Below, one piece after another: positions 1 through 9,530 of a DNA stretch of 64,000 bases; positions within the stretch are counted from its first letter, which is position 1; each line of letters starts with the position of its first letter. A program made the position numbers and the translations under genes. A model generated the notes under the pieces. The model searched no databases. It was given only the letters and a program-made list of their open reading frames with translations, and was not told where the DNA came from. The DNA comes from Leucobacter komagatae (GTDB lineage Bacteria; Actinomycetota; Actinomycetes; Actinomycetales; Microbacteriaceae), in assembly GCF_000834055.1 (NCBI RefSeq), contig NZ_JXSQ01000005.1, forward strand, positions 124,001 to 188,000. The letters run 5' to 3'.

Positions 1-514
1 GGGTAAGTCCTCGATAGCACGCGCACTCCAGGAGCTGCTCCCAGACACCTGGCTCGCATTCGGTGTCGACTCCTTCATCGAAGCACTTCCGGGGCGGGGT
101 GACAGCTCCCGCTCCGGAATCGCCGTTGCGGGCGACGGTGAGATCACATTGACATCCGAGTTCCGGAGTCTTGAGCGTGCCTGGTACGCCGGGCTTCGCG
201 CAATGGTTGATGCCGGGGCGCCGCTCATCCTCGACGAGGTTTTTCTCGACGGGAAGCCCGCGCAGGAACGGCTGCGATCGCAGCTTGGAGCCGCCTCGAT
301 TCTCTGGGTAGGGGTGCACTGCGCGCCAGACATCGCAATGGCACGCGAAGCCCGGCGGGGCGACCGCGTAGCTGGCATGGCGCAACAGCAAGCGCTGAAG
401 GTCCACAGCGGTGTCACCTACGACGTTGAGGTAGACACCGGTGCCAACACGGCTGAGGAGTGCGCGCGCGAGATCCTGCGACACAGTGCGGTCGGTGCTG
501 CGCGAGCCAGCTGA
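1..514 (+). CDS. P-loop phosphotransferase, chloramphenicol phosphotransferase-like (5' truncated)
   Basis: The gene enters the window already in frame from base 2 and stops with TGA at 512-514, so only the C-terminal ~170 residues are visible. The first visible residues, GKSS, look like the end of a Walker A P-loop. The rest (LAFGVDSFIEALP, then LILDEVFLDG, then WVGVHC with an Arg-rich AREARRGDR segment) resembles chloramphenicol 3-O-phosphotransferase-like kinases, which move a phosphate from ATP to a small molecule. The substrate cannot be told: most chromosomal members have no shown role in resistance. No operon partner is visible downstream. The family call rests on the P-loop plus overall pattern and is moderately secure. 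Confidence 0.7.
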   Translation, partial: GKSSIARALQELLPDTWLAFGVDSFIEALPGRGDSSRSGIAVAGDGEITLTSEFRSLERAWYAGLRAMVDAGAPLILDEVFLDGKPAQERLRSQLGAASILWVGVHCAPDIAMAREARRGDRVAGMAQQQALKVHSGVTYDVEVDTGANTAEECAREILRHSAVGAARAS

Positions 515-754
515 ACATACGGAATCTGCAGTTCTCATCGCGCACGACCGGCTGTTCCGCGGGTCTTCTGCAGATCCCGGAGATAATCCCGGCGCACGGG
601 CGGACGGGCGGGCGCAGCCTGGCTCGGCAATCGCCTCCGCGCCCACCGCTGCTGCACCCCGCACCCAACGCGCAAGCACCTCCGCACCCACCGCGCCAGC
701 AGCTCCCAGGACAGCCTCCCGCGCCCTCCGGTGTGGCGTCCGGTGAGTCACTGC

Positions 755-935
755 GCAAAGATTGTGCCTTGCATCGCCCTTGCGAGCGGCTCGAAGTCTC
801 ATGCCAGTTGCACAGCTTGGGAGCGGCTTCCCCTGCAACGCGCCGCGACACCCCGACGGAGGTGATTTCGTGTGATCAACTGAGCACACCACCCCCGAAT
901 CTGAAGGCGTCACCGACGGGAGCAACTCAGCCGGC
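755..935 (+). repeat. Degenerate copy of the BCCT gene leader (copy A)
   Basis: From GCAAAGATTGTGCCTTGCAT at 755 the sequence aligns by eye with 1619-1795, including the shared block CCAGTTGCACAGC, a GACGGAG Shine-Dalgarno region and the first codons after GTG (872 here, 1736 in the intact copy). Copy A lacks two bases just after the GTG, which shifts the frame into an immediate TGA, so it cannot encode the transporter N-terminus. Either a duplicated leader or the stump of a lost paralogous transporter gene. Confidence 0.75.
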
Positions 936-1144
936 GGCAGCCCGCAGCCCCGGCGTGCAGCCACGCAGTCGGCAGCCTGCAGCCTGCAGCCTGCGGCACA
1001 AGATAGGAAATCTGCGTTCTTAAGGACGCGATCCGGGGTATTCGGCCTCGTTCGTGCGATTTCAAGAGATACCGCCGCCGGCCGCGCAGTGCGCGAGCGA
1101 GAAACTCAGGCACCCGGGCATTGAAACCCCGCACCACCCGGGGG

Positions 1145-1150
1145 TAGAGT
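1145..1150 (+). promoter_or_regulatory. Candidate leaderless -10 element (TAGAGT)
   Basis: TAGAGT fits the actinobacterial TANNNT -10 consensus and lies 7 nt upstream of ATG 1158, so transcription would begin at or next to the start codon. No clear -35 box is seen. Confidence 0.4.
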
Positions 1151-1157
1151 CTCTGGC

Positions 1158-1244
1158 ATGAGCGCACGGACCACTTCTCCAGCAGTCCGGCTCCGCGAGC
1201 CCGCACGGGCCGCTTGTATCCAGCCGGTAGCGCGGCTCCTGTGA
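1158..1244 (+). CDS. Possible 28-residue leader ORF
   Basis: ATG 1158 opens a 28-codon frame (beginning MSARTTSPAV) that ends with TGA at 1242-1244, seven bases before the ATG of the next small membrane protein gene. It has a good leaderless promoter signature, whereas the downstream gene has no clear ribosome binding site. The short frame may therefore be a translated leader that delivers ribosomes to the next start. Whether it is expressed cannot be told from sequence; it could also be the broken 5' end of the following gene. Confidence 0.3.
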   Translation: MSARTTSPAVRLREPARAACIQPVARLL

Positions 1245-1251
1245 GCACGGA

Positions 1252-1515
1252 ATGAACGAGCCTGAGCGCGCGCCGCAGGGCCGGGGCAGGCTCCCCGCCG
1301 AGGGCAATCTTGTCGCCGCGGGCATCATGGCTGGCGGCGGCGTTGTGCTGCTCGTCGCGCGACTCCTGCTGGGCGAAGCGACAGCCCTCGGCGTCTCCTC
1401 CGCGCTACTCACTATCGCCTTGGGCGTTGCACTCGGGTGGCCGGCCATTCGACGCATGCGGCGTTCGCGAAAGCGTGAGGCGCAGGCCAGGCGCGCCCCA
1501 AAGGATGAGGGCTAG
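1252..1515 (+). CDS. Small two-helix membrane protein, unknown function
   Basis: An 87-residue protein with a polar N-terminus, two hydrophobic segments (about residues 20-41 and 45-63) and a strongly basic C-terminal tail (RRMRRSRKREAQARR), which predicts a small inner-membrane protein with a cytoplasmic tail. I do not recognise the family. The start has only weak Shine-Dalgarno complementarity and lies 7 nt after a 28-codon frame, so translational coupling is possible. Function unknown; moderately confident that it is real because of the clean hydrophobic pattern. Confidence 0.5.
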   Translation: MNEPERAPQGRGRLPAEGNLVAAGIMAGGGVVLLVARLLLGEATALGVSSALLTIALGVALGWPAIRRMRRSRKREAQARRAPKDEG

Positions 1516-1618
1516 CCAGTCGCCCGATCCGGCTTCATCATCGCCAGTAGCGCCTCTCTTATCGCCGCACGAGTGCCCCCGCGTATGAAGTTCTGACTTC
1601 ACCTGGGCGCGTCCCTGT

Positions 1619-1795
1619 GCAAAGATAGTCCCTTGCATAGCTCAATAGAACGGCTTTAGCTCTCATACCAGTTGCACAGCATGGGACTAGCCATCCCTTG
1701 CGACGCGACGCGACACCCACGACGGAGATGATCCAGTGAGCTCACCAGAGCACACCACCCCAGAATCCGACGGCGCAAGTCACGCCAGCGAACCC
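1619..1795 (+). repeat. BCCT gene leader, intact copy (copy B)
   Basis: This is the functional-looking partner of the degenerate copy at 755-935. It covers the upstream leader, the GGAG ribosome binding site and about 20 codons of the transporter gene that starts at GTG 1736. Confidence 0.75.
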
Positions 1796-3676
1796 GAGGC
1801 GGCGCTCTCTGCGGAGCCCCTACCGAATACGGCATCACTCCTGCTCGAACCAGGGGAACTAGATCTGCCTGAGACCGTGCACCTCCACGAGGCCGTACAA
1901 ATCTCGGACGACGACAGCGACGAGCGGATCACCGCGAAGCTCCGCACCCACGGCGTGCGGATCGGCCGCGGCATGATCTCGCCCCGCGTCTTCTGGCCTG
2001 CACTCATCATCATCCTCACCCTCGTTGGCTACGCTGTTGCCGCGCCAGATTCTGCCGAGCAAACGTTCAGCAGCGTGCAGGGGTGGATCGTCGAGAACCT
2101 CGGCTGGTACTACATGCTCGTCGTTGCTGCGTTCATCGGCGTCGCCGCGTTCATCGGCTTCTCGCGGCTCGGCCGCATCCGGCTCGGCCTCGACGACGAC
2201 ACCCCCGAGTTCGGGCTCCTCTCCTGGTTCTCGATGCTCTTCGCGGCAGGCATGGGCATCGGCCTCGTGTTCTACGGCGTTGGTGAGCCGCTCACCTACG
2301 CGACCGTCGACCCGAAGCCAGGCTGGGAAGGCGACCAGAGTGAGATCGCCGGGCTCGCGATGGCACAGACCTTCGTGCACTGGGGCATTCATCCCTGGGC
2401 GATCTACGCGATCATCGGCCTCTCGATCGCGTACGCGATCCACCGCCGCGGTCGCCCCGTCTCGATCCGCTGGGCGCTCGAGCCGCTCTTCGGTGAGCGC
2501 GTGAAGGGCTGGACGGGCGACATCATCGACGTGCTCGCGATCCTCGGCACCGTCTTCGGCGTCGCAACCTCGCTTGGCCTCGGCGTGCAGCAGATCTCGG
2601 CTGGCATGGTCGAGATCGGGATCGTCGATCGCGCAGACAACACGCTCCTCGTGATCCTCATCATCGCCGTGACGCTCATCGCGATGCTCTCGGTCGTGAG
2701 TGGCATCGGCGCCGGCATGAAGTGGCTCTCGAACATCAACCTGTCGCTCGCTGGCGCGCTGCTCATCAGCATGCTGCTGCTCGGGCCGACACTGTTCCTG
2801 CTCCAGAACTTCACCGAGTCACTCGGCTTCTACCTCGCCAACTTCATGGGGATGACGTTCGACGTCGGTGCGTTCCAGCGGGGCGAGGCCGACAGCTGGT
2901 TCTCGAACTGGACGATCTTCTACTGGGGATGGTGGATCTCGTGGTCGCCGTTCGTCGGCATCTTCATCGCCCGAATCTCACGCGGCCGCACGATTCGCGA
3001 GTTCATCGCTGGCGTCATGCTCGTGCCGACCCTCGTCGGCATGGTCTGGTTCTCCGTGCTCGGTGGGAGCGGGCTCTTCAGGCAGCTGTTCGGCGCCGGC
3101 GATCTCGTCGAGGACGGGGCGGTGAACATCGACAGCGTGCTCTTCAAAATCCTTGGGGATCTCCCCTTCGGCACGATCTTCTCGGTCGTTGGCATCATCC
3201 TCGTCGCGATCTTCTTCATCACGTCCTCCGACTCCGGCTCGCTCGTTGTCGACATGCTCGCATCCGGCGGCCACCCGAACCCGCCAACCTGGTCACGCGT
3301 CCTCTGGGCCGTCATCACAGGTCTCGTCGCAATCGCGCTGCTCCTCGCCGGCGGACTGCAATCGCTGCAGGCCGCGGCGCTCGCCACCGCGCTGCCGTTC
3401 AGCGTGATCCTGCTCCTCATGGCCGTCGCGATCCTCAAGGCGCTCCGGATCGACGACAAGGTGCTCGAACGTGCCGAGCGCAACCAGCGCCTCGAGCGCC
3501 TCACGGAACACATGACGAGCCAGTGGTCCGAGTCGCTCGCAGATAATGCGGAAATGGAAAGCTACGTGAACGACCGCATCGACTACCGTCTGTCTCGCAC
3601 ACGCGGCGTCTTCGCCGGGCGCGCGGCAGGCAAGCCGGGCGAGCGCGGCGCTACGAAGCCGCAGCACAAGAAGTAG
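1736..3676 (+). CDS. BCCT family glycine betaine/choline-type transporter
   Basis: A 646-residue secondary transporter of the betaine/choline/carnitine family, which imports compatible solutes with Na+ or H+ in response to osmotic stress. Hallmarks are the glycine-rich motif AGMGIGLVFYGVGEP (residues 171-185), the Trp-rich substrate motif WTIFYWGWWISWSPF (392-406) and FFITSSDSGS later on. About twelve membrane segments follow an acidic N-terminal extension of ~80 residues, and the C-terminal tail is charged, as in osmosensing BetP. The start is GTG 1736 with GGAG eight bases upstream. It stands alone, closed by a strong hairpin. The exact substrate (betaine, ectoine, proline or carnitine) is not resolvable. 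Confidence 0.93.
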   Translation: MSSPEHTTPESDGASHASEPEAALSAEPLPNTASLLLEPGELDLPETVHLHEAVQISDDDSDERITAKLRTHGVRIGRGMISPRVFWPALIIILTLVGYAVAAPDSAEQTFSSVQGWIVENLGWYYMLVVAAFIGVAAFIGFSRLGRIRLGLDDDTPEFGLLSWFSMLFAAGMGIGLVFYGVGEPLTYATVDPKPGWEGDQSEIAGLAMAQTFVHWGIHPWAIYAIIGLSIAYAIHRRGRPVSIRWALEPLFGERVKGWTGDIIDVLAILGTVFGVATSLGLGVQQISAGMVEIGIVDRADNTLLVILIIAVTLIAMLSVVSGIGAGMKWLSNINLSLAGALLISMLLLGPTLFLLQNFTESLGFYLANFMGMTFDVGAFQRGEADSWFSNWTIFYWGWWISWSPFVGIFIARISRGRTIREFIAGVMLVPTLVGMVWFSVLGGSGLFRQLFGAGDLVEDGAVNIDSVLFKILGDLPFGTIFSVVGIILVAIFFITSSDSGSLVVDMLASGGHPNPPTWSRVLWAVITGLVAIALLLAGGLQSLQAAALATALPFSVILLLMAVAILKALRIDDKVLERAERNQRLERLTEHMTSQWSESLADNAEMESYVNDRIDYRLSRTRGVFAGRAAGKPGERGATKPQHKK

Positions 3677-3707
3677 CGCCGCGGCGCTGCCAGATTCCCC
3701 GCCAACG

Positions 3708-3750
3708 ACAGCGGCCCGGTACGAGCATTACGCTCGTACCGGGCCGCTGT
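3708..3750 (+). terminator. Strong hairpin after the BCCT gene
   Basis: A perfect 18-bp stem (3708-3725 with 3733-3750) around a 7-base loop lies 31 bases after the transporter stop. No long T tract follows. It can also serve ahpE, which converges from the other side. Confidence 0.8.
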
Positions 3751-3852
3751 CTTGCTGAACGACCAGTCTTGCTCAACGATCAGTCTTGCTCAACGATCAG
3801 TCGTACTGAAAAACCCGTCGTGCTGAAAGATCAGTCGTGCTTACCGGAACGC
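3751..3852. repeat. 17-bp tandem repeat, six degenerate units
   Basis: Six consecutive 17-base units start at 3751, 3768, 3785, 3802, 3819 and 3836. Units 2 and 3 are identical (CTTGCTCAACGATCAGT); the others drift progressively. The array fills the whole gap between the BCCT terminator and the ahpE stop codon (3854). Confidence 0.85.
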
Positions 3853-3853
3853 G

Positions 3854-4315
3854 CTAGGCGATTGCCGCGATCGCGTCGCGGTAGGCTCCGAAGTCGCGCG
3901 CCTCGCCCGGGGCGGTCTCGAACGATGCGAGCACCTGACGGCCCTCACCGATGACGAGCGTCGCGCGTGTCGCGATGCCAGCCTCCTCGACGAACACGCC
4001 GTATTCCTTCGCAACTGCGCCGTGCGGCCAGAAGTCAGAGAGGATCGAGAACTCGTAGCCCTCTGCGGCAGCCCACGCCTTGAGCGACCACACGGAATCC
4101 ACGGAGATTCCGAGCAGGCGAACCTTGCTGTCCTCAAAGATCTGGATGTTGTCGCGCAGCTCACACAGCTCACCGGTGCAGATACCCGAGAACGCGAGCG
4201 GGAAGAACACGAGCGCAACCGGGCCCTCTGCGACCAGCTCACTCAGCGTGAGCTCCTCGCCGTGCTGATCGGAAAGCGTGAAATCTGGTGCAACCGCACC
4301 CACCTCTAGAACCAT
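3854..4315 (-). CDS. ahpE: Peroxiredoxin, AhpE type
   Basis: A 153-residue thioredoxin-fold peroxidase that reduces hydroperoxides and peroxynitrite in the cytoplasm. The active-site motif FFPLAFSGIC places the peroxidatic cysteine at residue 46, and LSDFWPHGAV is characteristic of mycobacterial AhpE, a one-Cys enzyme. A further cysteine sits five residues later (Cys51, in GELCELRD); whether it resolves the sulfenic acid is open. Start ATG 4315 has AAAGG upstream. The gene is divergent from aceE, and the ahpE-aceE neighbourhood is also known in Mycobacterium tuberculosis. Downstream lies the 17-bp repeat array. Confidence 0.92.
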   Translation of the reverse strand: MVLEVGAVAPDFTLSDQHGEELTLSELVAEGPVALVFFPLAFSGICTGELCELRDNIQIFEDSKVRLLGISVDSVWSLKAWAAAEGYEFSILSDFWPHGAVAKEYGVFVEEAGIATRATLVIGEGRQVLASFETAPGEARDFGAYRDAIAAIA

Positions 4316-4450
4316 GTCATCAACCTTTCGGGCGTTCTCACGCCGCTTTGCGAATCGCTACGCCCCAAGAATAGCCGTGAATTCAGCTGAATATTGTTTG
4401 AGAATGACACAGACACCGCCCGGATTCGTCGTTCGGTGGTGGATGTTCGC

Positions 4451-4456
4451 TAGTCT
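4451..4456 (+). promoter_or_regulatory. Candidate aceE promoter -10 (TAGTCT)
   Basis: TAGTCT matches TANNNT and would give a leader of about 100 nt before aceE. The leader contains a short CCCGC/GCGGG hairpin (4465-4480) followed by GAGTTTT, a possible weak attenuator. No convincing -35 box is seen. Confidence 0.35.
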
Positions 4457-4561
4457 GGGAGATGCCCGCTAACCTGCGGGGAGTTTTATGAGTTGCGTGC
4501 TCAACGGGGCTGAACCCACATGCCCGTGGTTTTGCGCGTGGTGGCGAATGGAGCACTTTCC

Positions 4562-7288
4562 GTGGCTGTGAATACACAAGATCCTTACTCGCAGGATCAC
4601 GAAGACATGGATCCCGCCGAGACCGCCGAGTGGCGCGAATCGCTTGACGGCGTCGTGGACACCCACGGCCCAGGGCGTGGTCGCGAGATCATGACGAGCC
4701 TGCTCGAGCGTTCGCGCGAGCTGCACCTGAGCGTGCCTATGGTTCCGACGACCGACTACGTGAACACGATCGCGTCGGAGAGCGAACCGGAGTTCCCAGG
4801 CGATCACGACACCGAGCGCCAGTACCGCTCATGGATCCGCTGGAACGCCGCGATGACGGTGCACCGCGCACAGCGCCCCGGTATCGGCGTCGGCGGACAC
4901 ATCTCGACCTACGGCTCGGCCGCTTCTCTCTACGAGGTCGGCTTCAACCACTTCTTCCGCGGCCAGGATCACCCGGGCGGCGGAGACCAGATCTTCGTCC
5001 AGGGACACGCTTCCCCGGGCATGTACTCCCGCGCGTTCCTCGAGGGCCGGCTCTCAGCCGAGCAGCTCGACGGCTTCCGCCAAGAGAAGTCGCACGCACC
5101 GAACTCGCTTCCGAGCTACCCGCACCCGCGCCTCGCGCCGGAGTTCTGGCAGTTCCCGACCGTGTCGATGGGCCTCGGCCCGATCAACGCGATCTACCAG
5201 GCGCAGGTCAACAAGTACCTCACCAACCGCGGCATCAAGGACACAAGCGACCAGCACGTGTGGGCGTTCCTTGGCGACGGCGAAATGGACGAGGTTGAGA
5301 GCCGCGGCCAGCTCCAGGTAGCTGCCAACGAGGGCCTCGACAACCTCACGTTCGTGGTGAACTGCAACCTGCAGCGCCTCGACGGGCCCGTGCGCGGCAA
5401 TGGCAAGATCATCCAGGAGCTCGAGAGCTACTTCCGCGGAGCTGGCTGGAACGTAATCAAGGTCATCTGGGGCCGCGAGTGGGACGACCTGCTCGCCCGC
5501 GACCAGAGCGGCGCCCTGCTGAACCTCATGAACACGACGCCAGACGGCGACTTCCAGACGTACAAGGCCGAGAGCGGCCTGTTCGTGCGCAACCACTTCT
5601 TCGGCAAGGACGAGCGTGCGCTCGACCTCGTCAAGGACTACAGCGACGATGAGATCTGGGGCCTGCGCCGCGGCGGCCACGACTACCGCAAGGTGTACGC
5701 GGCATACAAGGCTGCCACCGAGCACAAGGGCCGCCCGACCGTCATCCTCGCGAAGACCATTAAGGGCTATGGCCTCGGCCCGCACTTCGAGGGCCGCAAC
5801 GCGACCCACCAGATGAAGAAGATGACGCTTGACGACCTCAAGCTCTTCCGCGACACCATGCATATCCCCATCACCGATGCGCAGCTGGAAGAAAACCCGT
5901 CGCTTCCCCCGTACTACCACCCGGGCGAGAACGATCCGACGATCCAGTACATGCACGAGCGCCGCCGTGAGCTTGGCGGCTACCTGCCCGAGCGACGCAC
6001 CAAGCACGTCGACCTCGCTGTCCCTGAGGCAAAGAGCTACGCGATTGCGGCAAAGGGCTCAGGCACCCAGGAGGCAGCGACGACGATGGTCTTCGTTCGC
6101 CTGCTCAAGGACCTCATGCGCGACAAGAACATGGGCGGCCGTTTCGTGCCGATCATCCCTGACGAGGCGCGCACCTTCGGTATGGACTCGTACTTCCCAA
6201 CGTCGAAGATCTACAACCCGCACGGCCAGAACTACACCTCGGTCGACCGCGAGCTGCTCCTCGCATACAAGGAGAGCCCGCAGGGCGTGCTGCTCCACGT
6301 CGGCATCAACGAGGCAGGAGCTGCAGCGGCGTTCACGAACGTCGGAACGAGCTACTCCACCCACGGCGAGCCGCTCATCCCGATCTACATCTTCTACTCG
6401 ATGTTCGGCTTCCAGCGCACCGGTGACGCGATCTGGGCTGCTGGCGACCAGATGGCGCGCGGCTTCATGATCGGTGCGACCGCTGGCCGCACGACGCTCA
6501 CGGGTGAGGGCCTGCAGCACGCAGACGGTCACTCGCTGCTGCTCGCGTCAACGAACCCCGCTGTTGTCTCCTACGACCCGGCGTACGGCTACGAGATCGG
6601 GCACATCATGCGCTCGGGTATCGAGCGGATGTACGGCGGCGAGCACAAGGATCCGAACGTCATGTACTACCTCACGGTGTACAACGAGCCGATGATCCAC
6701 CCGGCTGAGCCAGAGGGTGTCGACGTTGATGGCATCGTTCGCGGTCTGCACCGCGTGAGCGAGGCGAAGGGTGGCACGCACCGCGCGCAGATCCTCGCGT
6801 CGGGCGTTGCTGTGCCGTGGGCAATCGAGGCGCAGGAGATTCTCGCGAACGACTGGGGCGTTGCCGCAGACGTGTGGAGCGTGACGAGCTGGTCGGAGCT
6901 GCAGCGCGACGGCCTGGCCGCCGAGCAGCACAACTTCAACAACTTCGGCGGGGAAACGCGCACCGCGTACCTCACCGACAAGCTCGCAGACGCGGAAGGC
7001 CCGAAGGTCGCTGTGAGCGACTGGACACCCGAGGTGCCCGAGCAGATTCGCCCGTATGTTCCCGGAGATTTCTCCGTGCTCGGCGCGAACGGCTTCGGCT
7101 TCTCGGATACCCGCGCAGCAGCGCGTCGCTTCTTCAAGATCGACCGTGAGTCGCTCGTCGTGAAGGTGCTCCAGCGCCTCGCAGTCGAGGGCAAGATCGA
7201 TGCGAGCGTAGCTGTCGAGGCAGCGAAGCGTTACCGCTTGGATGACGTGAACGCCGGAACGACCGGCGGCGCGGGCGGGGACGCCTAA
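4562..7288 (+). CDS. aceE: Pyruvate dehydrogenase E1 component (homodimeric)
   Basis: A thiamine diphosphate enzyme of ~908 residues that decarboxylates pyruvate and acetylates the lipoyl E2 subunit, feeding acetyl-CoA to the TCA cycle and fatty acid synthesis. The thiamine-binding motif GDGEMDE...NCN is intact (from about residue 238), as are [22 protein letters not shown] and the C-terminal GFGFSDTR. Sequence and length match corynebacterial/mycobacterial AceE. GTG 4562 is preferred because GGAG lies eight bases upstream; an ATG at 4520 in the same frame is possible. The PucR-family regulator and the fab genes follow on the same strand. Confidence 0.96.
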   Translation: MAVNTQDPYSQDHEDMDPAETAEWRESLDGVVDTHGPGRGREIMTSLLERSRELHLSVPMVPTTDYVNTIASESEPEFPGDHDTERQYRSWIRWNAAMTVHRAQRPGIGVGGHISTYGSAASLYEVGFNHFFRGQDHPGGGDQIFVQGHASPGMYSRAFLEGRLSAEQLDGFRQEKSHAPNSLPSYPHPRLAPEFWQFPTVSMGLGPINAIYQAQVNKYLTNRGIKDTSDQHVWAFLGDGEMDEVESRGQLQVAANEGLDNLTFVVNCNLQRLDGPVRGNGKIIQELESYFRGAGWNVIKVIWGREWDDLLARDQSGALLNLMNTTPDGDFQTYKAESGLFVRNHFFGKDERALDLVKDYSDDEIWGLRRGGHDYRKVYAAYKAATEHKGRPTVILAKTIKGYGLGPHFEGRNATHQMKKMTLDDLKLFRDTMHIPITDAQLEENPSLPPYYHPGENDPTIQYMHERRRELGGYLPERRTKHVDLAVPEAKSYAIAAKGSGTQEAATTMVFVRLLKDLMRDKNMGGRFVPIIPDEARTFGMDSYFPTSKIYNPHGQNYTSVDRELLLAYKESPQGVLLHVGINEAGAAAAFTNVGTSYSTHGEPLIPIYIFYSMFGFQRTGDAIWAAGDQMARGFMIGATAGRTTLTGEGLQHADGHSLLLASTNPAVVSYDPAYGYEIGHIMRSGIERMYGGEHKDPNVMYYLTVYNEPMIHPAEPEGVDVDGIVRGLHRVSEAKGGTHRAQILASGVAVPWAIEAQEILANDWGVAADVWSVTSWSELQRDGLAAEQHNFNNFGGETRTAYLTDKLADAEGPKVAVSDWTPEVPEQIRPYVPGDFSVLGANGFGFSDTRAAARRFFKIDRESLVVKVLQRLAVEGKIDASVAVEAAKRYRLDDVNAGTTGGAGGDA

Positions 7289-7299
7289 CGAGTGCTCGG

Positions 7300-8517
7300 A
7301 TGAGTACGAATAAGGATCAAGAACTCGCCTGGCTTCGCACCATTTCGGGTGAACTGGCAACGCTGACGGTCACGCGGCTCGAGGACACGCTCCCCTGGTA
7401 CGGGAGCATGCCCCCGAGCCGCCGATCGGCGGTTGGTCTCGTCGCGCAGACGGGGATCAGCTCGTTCATCCAGTGGTATGAAAACCCCGGGTCTACGCCG
7501 TGGATCGCGTCTGACGTGTTCAGTTCGGCGCCGCGCGAGCTACTGCGCTCGATCAGCTTGCAGGAGACCCTGCAGTTGATCCGCGTTGTGGTGACCGTCG
7601 TCGAGGAGCGCGTCGCCCCCAGGAGCGATTCGCTCCGCGAGGCGATCATGCACTACTCCCGTGATGTCGCGTTCGCAGCGGCCGACGTGTACGCACGCCA
7701 GGCTGAGGCCCGCGGCCTCTGGGACGCAAGGCTTGAGGCGCTCGTCGTTGACTCGATCCTCACGGGCGAGTCAGACGACGAGCTTCCCAGCCGCATTGCC
7801 GCGCTCGGCTGGCACGGCGACGGCGAAGCTGCTGTGCTCGTTGGGAGCGCCGAGCGCTCCGTCGACGTGGATCAGCTGCGCCGCACCGCCCGCCACGCCG
7901 GCGCGGACGTGCTCATTGGGCTCCAGGGAACGCGCCTCGTGCTCGTGCTCGGCAGGATGGCGCCGCCGGTGAAGGATCCGGCTGCTCCCCCAGCGCCGCC
8001 TGCGCCGGAGGAACCGGTCCGAACCTTCCTCGAGATCGCTGGACGACTCGCCGACGGCTTCGCCGACGGACCGCTCGTTCTTGGGCCGACCGTTGACAAC
8101 CTCATAGAGGCGTCGCGGAGTGCTCGTGCAGCGCTCGCCGGCGTTGCCGTCGCACGAGCGTGGCGTCACGCGCCGCGACCGGTGCTCGCTGACGACCTGC
8201 TGCCAGAGCGCGCGCTCGCAGGCGACGGGCTGGCGAGGAGAACCCTCATCGAGCAGATCTACGAACCGCTCCTCACTCACTCGGCCGAGCTCATGGAGAC
8301 GCTGTGGTGCTACCTCGACAACGGGAGGTCGCTCGAAGCGACAGCCCGTGAGCTCTTCGTACACCCGAATACCGTGCGATACCGCCTGAAGAAGGTGTCT
8401 GAGGTCATCGGTTGGAACGCCACGGGTGCGCGCGAATCCCTCATCCTCCAATCGGCGCTTATCGCCGGTTCCATTGCCCAGCAGGGTGGAAGGCGACCCG
8501 CGAAGCGCAGTTCATAG
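7300..8517 (+). CDS. PucR/CdaR-family regulator, FasR-like
   Basis: A 405-residue transcription factor with a C-terminal PucR-type helix-turn-helix (LEATARELFVHPNTVRYRLKKV, about residues 346-368), a preceding CdaR GGDEF-like region and an N-terminal part without a recognised domain. It begins 11 bases after aceE and lies just upstream of fabD. In Streptomyces the equivalent gene fasR activates fabD-fabH-acpP-fabF, and M. tuberculosis Rv2242 occupies the same place. Position and architecture suggest that it couples acetyl-CoA supply to fatty acid synthesis. The role is inferred from synteny. Confidence 0.82.
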   Translation: MSTNKDQELAWLRTISGELATLTVTRLEDTLPWYGSMPPSRRSAVGLVAQTGISSFIQWYENPGSTPWIASDVFSSAPRELLRSISLQETLQLIRVVVTVVEERVAPRSDSLREAIMHYSRDVAFAAADVYARQAEARGLWDARLEALVVDSILTGESDDELPSRIAALGWHGDGEAAVLVGSAERSVDVDQLRRTARHAGADVLIGLQGTRLVLVLGRMAPPVKDPAAPPAPPAPEEPVRTFLEIAGRLADGFADGPLVLGPTVDNLIEASRSARAALAGVAVARAWRHAPRPVLADDLLPERALAGDGLARRTLIEQIYEPLLTHSAELMETLWCYLDNGRSLEATARELFVHPNTVRYRLKKVSEVIGWNATGARESLILQSALIAGSIAQQGGRRPAKRSS

Positions 8518-8596
8518 CAACTATCTACAATGAATCTTTGGATTTATCGTGGACTATATGCAGACACTGGGCCGCTGATCTGAGAAACTAAATGAC

Positions 8597-9514
8597 GTGA
8601 TTGTTATCGCTTGCCCAGGCCAGGGCTCCCAGACACCCGGTTTCCTCTCTGAATGGATCGAGGATGCGGCTTCCCGCAGCTTCCTCGAAGCAGCGTCGGA
8701 GGCCGCCGGAGTTGACCTTCTGCTCCACGGAACGAAGAGCGACGCCGACACGATTCGCTCAACCGAGATCGCTCAGCCGCTCATCGTTGCCGCCTCCATC
8801 CTCGCCTGGCGCGCGCTCGCAGCGCGAGCAGACCTCGCAGCCGCTGGCGTCGCCGGCCACTCCGTCGGCGAGTTCGCAGCTGCAGCCGCAGCTGGTGTGC
8901 TCTCGGAAACTGATGCGATGCGCCTCGTCGGCGTCCGCGGGCGGGCGATGGCTGAGGCCGCCGCCGCTGAGCAGACCGGCATGTCCGCAGTCGTCGGCGG
9001 TGTCGAGGACGATGTACTCGCCGCGATCACCGCGGCCGGACTGACCCCCGCAAACCGCAATGGTGGCGGGCAGATCGTCGCGGCTGGTTCGCTTGCCGGC
9101 CTCGCGGCACTCGCTGAGAACGCACCGCGCGGCGCGCGCGTGATCCCACTGCAGGTCGCGGGAGCGTTCCATACGACCTACATGGCTCCGGCCGTTCCGG
9201 TTCTCGCTGAGGCTGCTGCGGCGACCGCAGTGACCGATCCGCAGCGCCGCCTCTGGAGCAACGCTGACGGCGGGCTCGTCACCAGCGGCACCGCGTTCAG
9301 GGATTCGCTCGTCTCCCAGATCGCCCAGCCGGTGCGCTGGGACGCGTGCATGGAATCGTTTGTTTCGTCTGGCATTACTGGGCTCATTGAGCTCACCCCC
9401 GCCGGCGCGCTCACTGGGATCGCCAAGCGCGGTCTCAAGGGGATCCCCGCCGTCGCCGTCAAGACTCCGGCTGATCTTGAGGCGGCTGTCCAGCTCCTCA
9501 CCGACGCAGCCTGA
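8597..9514 (+). CDS. fabD: Malonyl-CoA:ACP transacylase
   Basis: A 305-residue enzyme that transfers malonyl groups from CoA to the acyl carrier protein, supplying the extender unit for type II fatty acid synthesis. It shows the N-terminal GQGSQ motif (residues 8-12), the nucleophile elbow GHSVGE with catalytic Ser89, and the catalytic histidine in GAFHTTYM. Start is GTG 8597. It is first in a fabD-fabH-acpP-fabF cluster, with fabH 16 bases downstream, and follows the FasR-like regulator after an 80-base gap that probably holds its promoter. Confidence 0.95.
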   Translation: MIVIACPGQGSQTPGFLSEWIEDAASRSFLEAASEAAGVDLLLHGTKSDADTIRSTEIAQPLIVAASILAWRALAARADLAAAGVAGHSVGEFAAAAAAGVLSETDAMRLVGVRGRAMAEAAAAEQTGMSAVVGGVEDDVLAAITAAGLTPANRNGGGQIVAAGSLAGLAALAENAPRGARVIPLQVAGAFHTTYMAPAVPVLAEAAAATAVTDPQRRLWSNADGGLVTSGTAFRDSLVSQIAQPVRWDACMESFVSSGITGLIELTPAGALTGIAKRGLKGIPAVAVKTPADLEAAVQLLTDAA

Positions 9515-9530
9515 TCGAAAGGATCGAATC

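Larger units (their letters stand above)
515..1157. other. Non-coding spacer, probably decayed
   Basis: No convincing gene is seen in this stretch. Open frames here are Ala/Pro/Arg-rich and lack ribosome binding sites and recognisable domains. It contains a degenerate second copy of the BCCT transporter leader (755-935) and a small run of three AGCCTGC units near 964-990. The composition and the broken leader copy suggest the remains of a lost gene or duplication. Confidence 0.5.

Noticed and set aside
9360-9530. Upstream extension of fabH inside fabD
   Set aside because: Homology starts only at GTG 9531, which has its own GAAAGGA site.
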